A stretch of DNA of 64,000 bases from Cryobacterium algoricola (GTDB lineage: Bacteria > Actinomycetota > Actinomycetes > Actinomycetales > Microbacteriaceae). The notes under the pieces are model-generated. The model saw nothing but the letters and a program-made list of their open reading frames with translations, was not told the origin of the DNA and searched no databases. Within the stretch, counting starts at the first letter, position 1, and each line of letters opens with the position of its first letter. Of this stretch, positions 60,465 through 64,000 are shown piece after piece. Where the stretch lies: NCBI RefSeq assembly GCF_004402485.1, contig NZ_SOFG01000011.1:620001-684000 (forward strand). Direction: 5' to 3'. The position numbers were made by a program, and so were the translations under genes.

Positions 60465-61307
60465 ATGGTCAGAGGAATGCGGGCAAGATCATCTTCACTC
60501 AAGGCGCGAACTCTGCTGCGGCGACTGACCACAGGAGTCGCCGGCGTCGCATTCGTGTCGGCGCTGGTCCTGACACTGAACGCTTGTTCGGTGGACCCGG
60601 GGGGCGCACCAGCTGGTTCCTCGCGAACTCCCACGGCGGGCCCGACTTCGACGGGGCCGTCTGCGTCGTCTCCGTCCACGCCCGATGCAGGGGCCCCGTT
60701 CAACCGGACCGCGCACTCAGCCGACGACCCCAGCAGCATATGGGTCGTCGTCAATAAGGCGAGACCGTTCAAGCCCCTCGACTTCACCCCTCCAGATCTC
60801 GTCGTCGTGGGTGTGCCTCATGTGTGGGAACCGCAACTCCGGAAGCCGGCAGCTGACGCAGTGGTTGCCATGTTCGCCGCGTTCACGGCTGAAACAGGGC
60901 TCAAGATGCAGTCCCAAAGCGCGTTTCGCAGCTATGCCACCCAACGCGGGGTCTACGACCAAGACGTCACGGCCAGTGGCCAAGCAGCCGCTGATACCGA
61001 CACAGCACGGCCCGGCACGAGCGAACATCAGACAGGACTCGCGATCGACATCAGCGCCCTGCCAGCCAAGTGTTCGCTCGCAGCTTGCTTTGGCGAAACC
61101 ACTCAGGGAACATGGCTGGCAACAAACGCATGGCGGTTCGGATTCCTACTTCGGTACCCGGCTGACAAAGTACCCATCACCGGCTACACCTATGAGCCAT
61201 GGCACTTCCGATTCGTGGGGATCGAGCTGGCCACAGAAATGCACTCAAACGGCGTCAGCACGCTAGAAGAGTACTTCGGACTCCCCGCAGCACCGCAGTA
61301 CAAATAG
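60465..61307 (+). CDS. D-alanyl-D-alanine carboxypeptidase family lipoprotein (VanY-like)
   Basis: A 280-residue exported lipoprotein with lipobox LTLNAC and a Ser/Pro/Thr linker. The catalytic domain has QSAFRSYATQ, the zinc motif SEHQTGLAIDI and the WHFRF in YEPWHFRFVG, all VanY/LAS-type features. It would trim the D-Ala end of peptidoglycan stems. The start is ATG 60465. Confidence 0.9.
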   Translation: MVRGMRARSSSLKARTLLRRLTTGVAGVAFVSALVLTLNACSVDPGGAPAGSSRTPTAGPTSTGPSASSPSTPDAGAPFNRTAHSADDPSSIWVVVNKARPFKPLDFTPPDLVVVGVPHVWEPQLRKPAADAVVAMFAAFTAETGLKMQSQSAFRSYATQRGVYDQDVTASGQAAADTDTARPGTSEHQTGLAIDISALPAKCSLAACFGETTQGTWLATNAWRFGFLLRYPADKVPITGYTYEPWHFRFVGIELATEMHSNGVSTLEEYFGLPAAPQYK

Positions 61308-61457
61308 CCGCTGCCACTCGCGACGTCTGCGGCCAACACGACACCGGCATCTCTCAGGCCCGCCCAAGATCAACCCAGTTCGGCCAGCTTTGGGCCCGCG
61401 ACATGCGGCTGGGTCCTCGATGGCGAACGCGGATCGTGACCGCCTGTCACGATGCAT

Positions 61458-62810
61458 TCACGAGGAGGGTTTCTGAAGTCCGAATCGTGGGTAGAGCAAG
61501 GTAAGTCCTGTGGGGAATCCGAACTTGACCGCGTCTGCTCCGTGCGTGACCCCGGGCCCGGTTAGCCGGACCGTTGTCATACCGGCTGTCTTTGCTGCTG
61601 CTTCGGCTGTCGTTGCCTCGGCGGTGTAGGTCGGGTCCTTCTCTCCGGATGTGAAGATCGCATACATGTCGGTGTAGTGATGGGCCTTCATAATGTTGAC
61701 CGGCTTCTCGACGTCGTACGCGGCTTGATTTCCTGCGAAGCCGTTGCGAAGGGTTGCGCTCTCTGCGCCCAGCGAGGGTTCGATCTCCCCTGAGATGTCC
61801 AGCAGCGATCCGAAGACGTCCGGGTGTTTGGCGCCGAATGATAGGGCGCATGTGCCGCCGTTGGAGTAACCTCCAATGGCCCAGTTCTGGCGCCCATCGG
61901 CCACGTGCAAGGTGACATGAATGTAGTCGAGAACGTCGCTCATGACATACGTGTGCACTCGCCCGGCGGGCGAGTCTATGCACAAAGGATTCTTCTCGGG
62001 ACTTCCTATCTGGTCAATCGTGAGCACGATCGGTGCAAGGCCGCCGTTGGCAGCCGCCATTGAATCCACGGTCTGGACAAACAGGGAACTCTGATCGGGG
62101 CCGCCCGGCTGGCCCATCATCATGATCAAAATCGGCAGAGCCGGCGGGTTGGGCACAAGGGCCGCCGGCGGCAAGTATAAATATGCCGGCCTAGCCGCGA
62201 ACCCCGACGCCTTGTTCGGAATCGTCACTGTTCCGTACTGTCCCTTGGCCGGCATCCCGGCCGGCGCCTTCCATGTCGTCCAGAGCGGCGCCGCGGGCTC
62301 GGACGGGACCTGGGATGTCGGGGCAGTCTGAGGCGGCACCGTCAGCCGTTGCCCGACGTCAATATTGAACAGTGACGCCAGTGTCGGGTTGAGCCCATAC
62401 CCGGCGTTGATACCGAACATCGCCGTCACGAGAAAGAGAGGGATCGTGGTTGCGGCAATGACTCTTCTCCACCCTCGTGAACGCCACAGATTCACGATCG
62501 CGACCCCAACGGCAGCGAAGGCCCCGGTTACCCAGTAACGCGTATCGGATTGCAATGGTGTTCCGAATACGTTGAGACCAAGTTCGGTGATGATCAGAGT
62601 GACAATCGCAGCGATCGCCCCGAGCCCAGCGGCCACAATAAGGGTACGCACCCGTCGGACGGCAGCACGTCGTCGAAGCGCTCTCCGGCCACCGAGCGAT
62701 CGTGGTTCTCGGCGCACTACGAGATAGATCAACGCTGCGAGACTGAGTGCGCTGAAGACCAACACGATCTGTCCGTCGACGATGTTGAATGTCAGCAGTG
62801 AGTTGGTCAC
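61458..62810 (-). CDS. Membrane alpha/beta-hydrolase, esterase D/antigen 85-like
   Basis: A 450-residue protein. Four hydrophobic helices occupy about residues 10-30, 52-75, 90-110 and 118-140, then an external esterase domain: ILIMMMGQPGGPDQSS, NWAIGGYSNGGTCALSFGAKHPDVFG with nucleophile Ser, and the His in GPGVTHGADAVKFG. Paralogue of the gene at 48802 (shared MMMGQPG, GxSNGG). It acts on the outer face of the membrane. Confidence 0.85.
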   Translation of the reverse strand: MTNSLLTFNIVDGQIVLVFSALSLAALIYLVVRREPRSLGGRRALRRRAAVRRVRTLIVAAGLGAIAAIVTLIITELGLNVFGTPLQSDTRYWVTGAFAAVGVAIVNLWRSRGWRRVIAATTIPLFLVTAMFGINAGYGLNPTLASLFNIDVGQRLTVPPQTAPTSQVPSEPAAPLWTTWKAPAGMPAKGQYGTVTIPNKASGFAARPAYLYLPPAALVPNPPALPILIMMMGQPGGPDQSSLFVQTVDSMAAANGGLAPIVLTIDQIGSPEKNPLCIDSPAGRVHTYVMSDVLDYIHVTLHVADGRQNWAIGGYSNGGTCALSFGAKHPDVFGSLLDISGEIEPSLGAESATLRNGFAGNQAAYDVEKPVNIMKAHHYTDMYAIFTSGEKDPTYTAEATTAEAAAKTAGMTTVRLTGPGVTHGADAVKFGFPTGLTLLYPRFGLQKPSS

Positions 62811-62937
62811 GGGGTCAAGTATCCCCTGCCCTCGCTGTACGATTACCTACCGCTATGCTGGTCCGAAACTGTGCAATAGACGTCGCGGACGTCGTCTTCC
62901 AAAGCTTCCGGTTGATTGCAACATCGCCCCTGCGCCG

Positions 62938-63612
62938 TCATGCACCCGAAGGTCCGATTGTGGCGCGAGGGTCGAGTGCGCTGCCGAGCCAGTGCCCCCG
63001 CCTATCAAAAGCGATTGTTGAGACAAGCCGCGGGCGTTCTGTGCGGAAAATGAGCCTGTCTGCCTCCCGAGTCACGATCCGGTCCGCGTCCACTGTGCAG
63101 AAGTAGAAGACCTTCGATATCCCCTCCTGAGTGAGGCGCCTCGAGTGGTTCTCGTAGATGTGCTTGTAGCGCGGTGACGACTTCGCGGTCAGCTCCACTT
63201 CAACGAGTTCCGCCTGGCCATCACGCGTTGCGACACCATCCGCCTGGTGATCCAACAGGCCGACGGGCCGACGATCGCGTTGCCAGGTGTAGCCGAGAGC
63301 GAGATACCGGGCCGAGACCGTCGCGACAGCGACCTCATGCCGGGTGGTTTGCCGGAACAGGTTTGGTGGCTGTCTCCCGATCGCGTCGCGCGTCGCCCAG
63401 ACGATCGACGCACCCTGGAACGTCGGCCGTGCCCGGTCAACGAGACCCGCGTCGACCATCCGCATGATCCAGTGCTGCGCCTTCCTGGTGCTGATCGGAT
63501 CCGCTGAACCTGACATAGCGCCCAAAGCCCATCGGATCGCATCGACCTCAGCCAGACGCACCGTGCCCAGCCACTCGACCATCACCAGATCACGCTCTGT
63601 CACCTGCACCAT
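62938..63612 (-). CDS. Replication-relaxation (Replic_Relax) family protein
   Basis: A 224-residue protein like those of actinobacterial plasmids and integrative elements: LVMVEWLGTVRLAEVDAIRWAL, HWIMRMVDAGLVDRARPTFQGASIVWATRDAIG, and HEVAVATVSARYLALGYTWQRDRRPV, then DGVATRDGQAELVEVELTAKSSPRYKHIYENHSR. It supports that this is a mobile element. The gene points away from a long hairpin at 63723. Confidence 0.8.
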   Translation of the reverse strand: MVQVTERDLVMVEWLGTVRLAEVDAIRWALGAMSGSADPISTRKAQHWIMRMVDAGLVDRARPTFQGASIVWATRDAIGRQPPNLFRQTTRHEVAVATVSARYLALGYTWQRDRRPVGLLDHQADGVATRDGQAELVEVELTAKSSPRYKHIYENHSRRLTQEGISKVFYFCTVDADRIVTREADRLIFRTERPRLVSTIAFDRRGHWLGSALDPRATIGPSGA

Positions 63613-63639
63613 GCTGCTCCCCGTCCCTCAGAACTTCAG

Positions 63640-63838
63640 CCACTCACCATCTTCTTCTTCTTGTCTTTTCTCTTTGTTTTTTTCCTTCTTCTTTCATTCA
63701 TATTTCTTTCATCTACCTCTGACTCTTTCCCTGTCCCACCACCTCCCCTTTACTTCCCAACCCCCCACACAATGCCGTTGGGTGTGGGGGGTTGGGAAGC
63801 GAGCGCAGCGAGGGGGAGGCGGTGGGACAGGGAAAGAG
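63640..63838. other. Pyrimidine tract and giant hairpin, possible element origin
   Basis: A pyrimidine-rich strand fills 63640-63770. A perfect 18-bp outer stem (63723-63740 with 63821-63838), a 7-bp stem (CCTCCCC with GGGGAGG) and a perfect 18-bp inner stem (63753-63770 with 63782-63799) enclose an 11-nt loop. The stem strand is pyrimidine on one side and purine on the other. Such structures suit an oriT or oriV, or a strong structured RNA; neighbourhood with Replic_Relax favours the former. Confidence 0.55.
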
Positions 63839-64000
63839 CGCCCTCAGGTAGTCGTTTACCTATTCGCTCTCGATGACGGGGGAAACGACCGGCCAGACGA
63901 ACCGTGAACGGCGAAATGGTCGTCCGAACGAGGCTGTTCGCACTCGAACTTCGAGTGAATAGCTCACCGTTCGGGCCGCGCTCGCAGGCTTCGCTCGACC
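63839..64000. repeat. Cluster of CGAAC/GTTCG repeats
   Basis: Several CGAAC and GTTCG motifs occur between 63895 and 63975, including the dyad CACTCGAACTTCGAGTG at 63941-63957. Iteron-like clustering next to the giant hairpin suggests a protein-binding region. The window ends here. Confidence 0.4.

Noticed and set aside
1..64000. CRISPR arrays or rRNA genes
   Set aside because: No regularly spaced repeats with unique spacers and no rRNA-like sequence were seen on either strand.

Overview
The window is high-GC DNA with GTG starts, ATGA/GTGA gene overlaps, GGAGG-type ribosome sites and a gene set (XRE-cupin, FCD-GntR, MmyB-type XRE, Arr, LCP, Replic_Relax, bacterial eRF1-like) typical of the order Micrococcales. 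A Microbacteriaceae-like actinobacterium is the best guess; the species cannot be named from the sequence alone.

Region 1 (1-26.9 kb) is a catabolic block. After a truncated CDS, an aldo/keto reductase, a GNAT acetyltransferase and a divergent NmrA-reductase/HxlR-regulator pair come several modules. The first holds a fused E1 alpha-beta and an E2 of a 2-oxoacid dehydrogenase, divergent from a VOC protein and an FCD-GntR regulator. The second holds a butanediol-type dehydrogenase overlapping an EboE-like TIM-barrel gene, next to an XRE-cupin regulator and a PRISE-type reductase. The third is a minus-strand operon SDR - M24 protein - MDR - butanediol-type dehydrogenase - MDR, divergent from an aldehyde dehydrogenase and a beta-hydroxyacid dehydrogenase. 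The last is a sugar-type ABC importer, with an ATPase-permease fusion, and a second VOC protein. Dyad motifs suggest three regulatory circuits: a 21-nt 9-3-9 dyad seen three times, a 19-nt dyad seen twice, and an ATTGNATCCAA box seen twice. The substrate is not identified.

Region 2 (26.9-44.6 kb) is ordinary chromosome: a GGDEF-EAL protein, an orphan DctP-type lipoprotein, an aldo/keto reductase, an eRF1-like protein, SDR/XRE, rifampin ADP-ribosyltransferase (arr), glucose-6-phosphate isomerase (pgi), an FtsX-type permease, a quinone reductase with TetR, and mmcQ-like plus rarA. Two families of long intergenic palindromes (63 bp and 61 bp, two copies each) lie in regions 1 and 2. One copy supplies the stop codons of both flanking genes.

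Region 3 (44.69 kb to the end) looks like an integrated element. It starts at a 22-nt copy of a tRNA-Ser-like 3' end. Inside are paired IS481-like ends around a DUF4440 gene, a two-component system, a secreted helical protein, two paralogous esterases, a second-type FtsW/RodA protein, a DUF1345 protein, an IS110 element with a readable bridge-RNA candidate, an LCP ligase, a phosphoglycerate-mutase-like pseudoenzyme, an M-box riboswitch with a short leader peptide ahead of an NRAMP-related transporter and a MgtE_N/CBS protein, a VanY-type lipoprotein, a Replic_Relax protein, and a very long pyrimidine/purine hairpin that may be an origin. The cargo is dominated by cell-envelope and magnesium functions.
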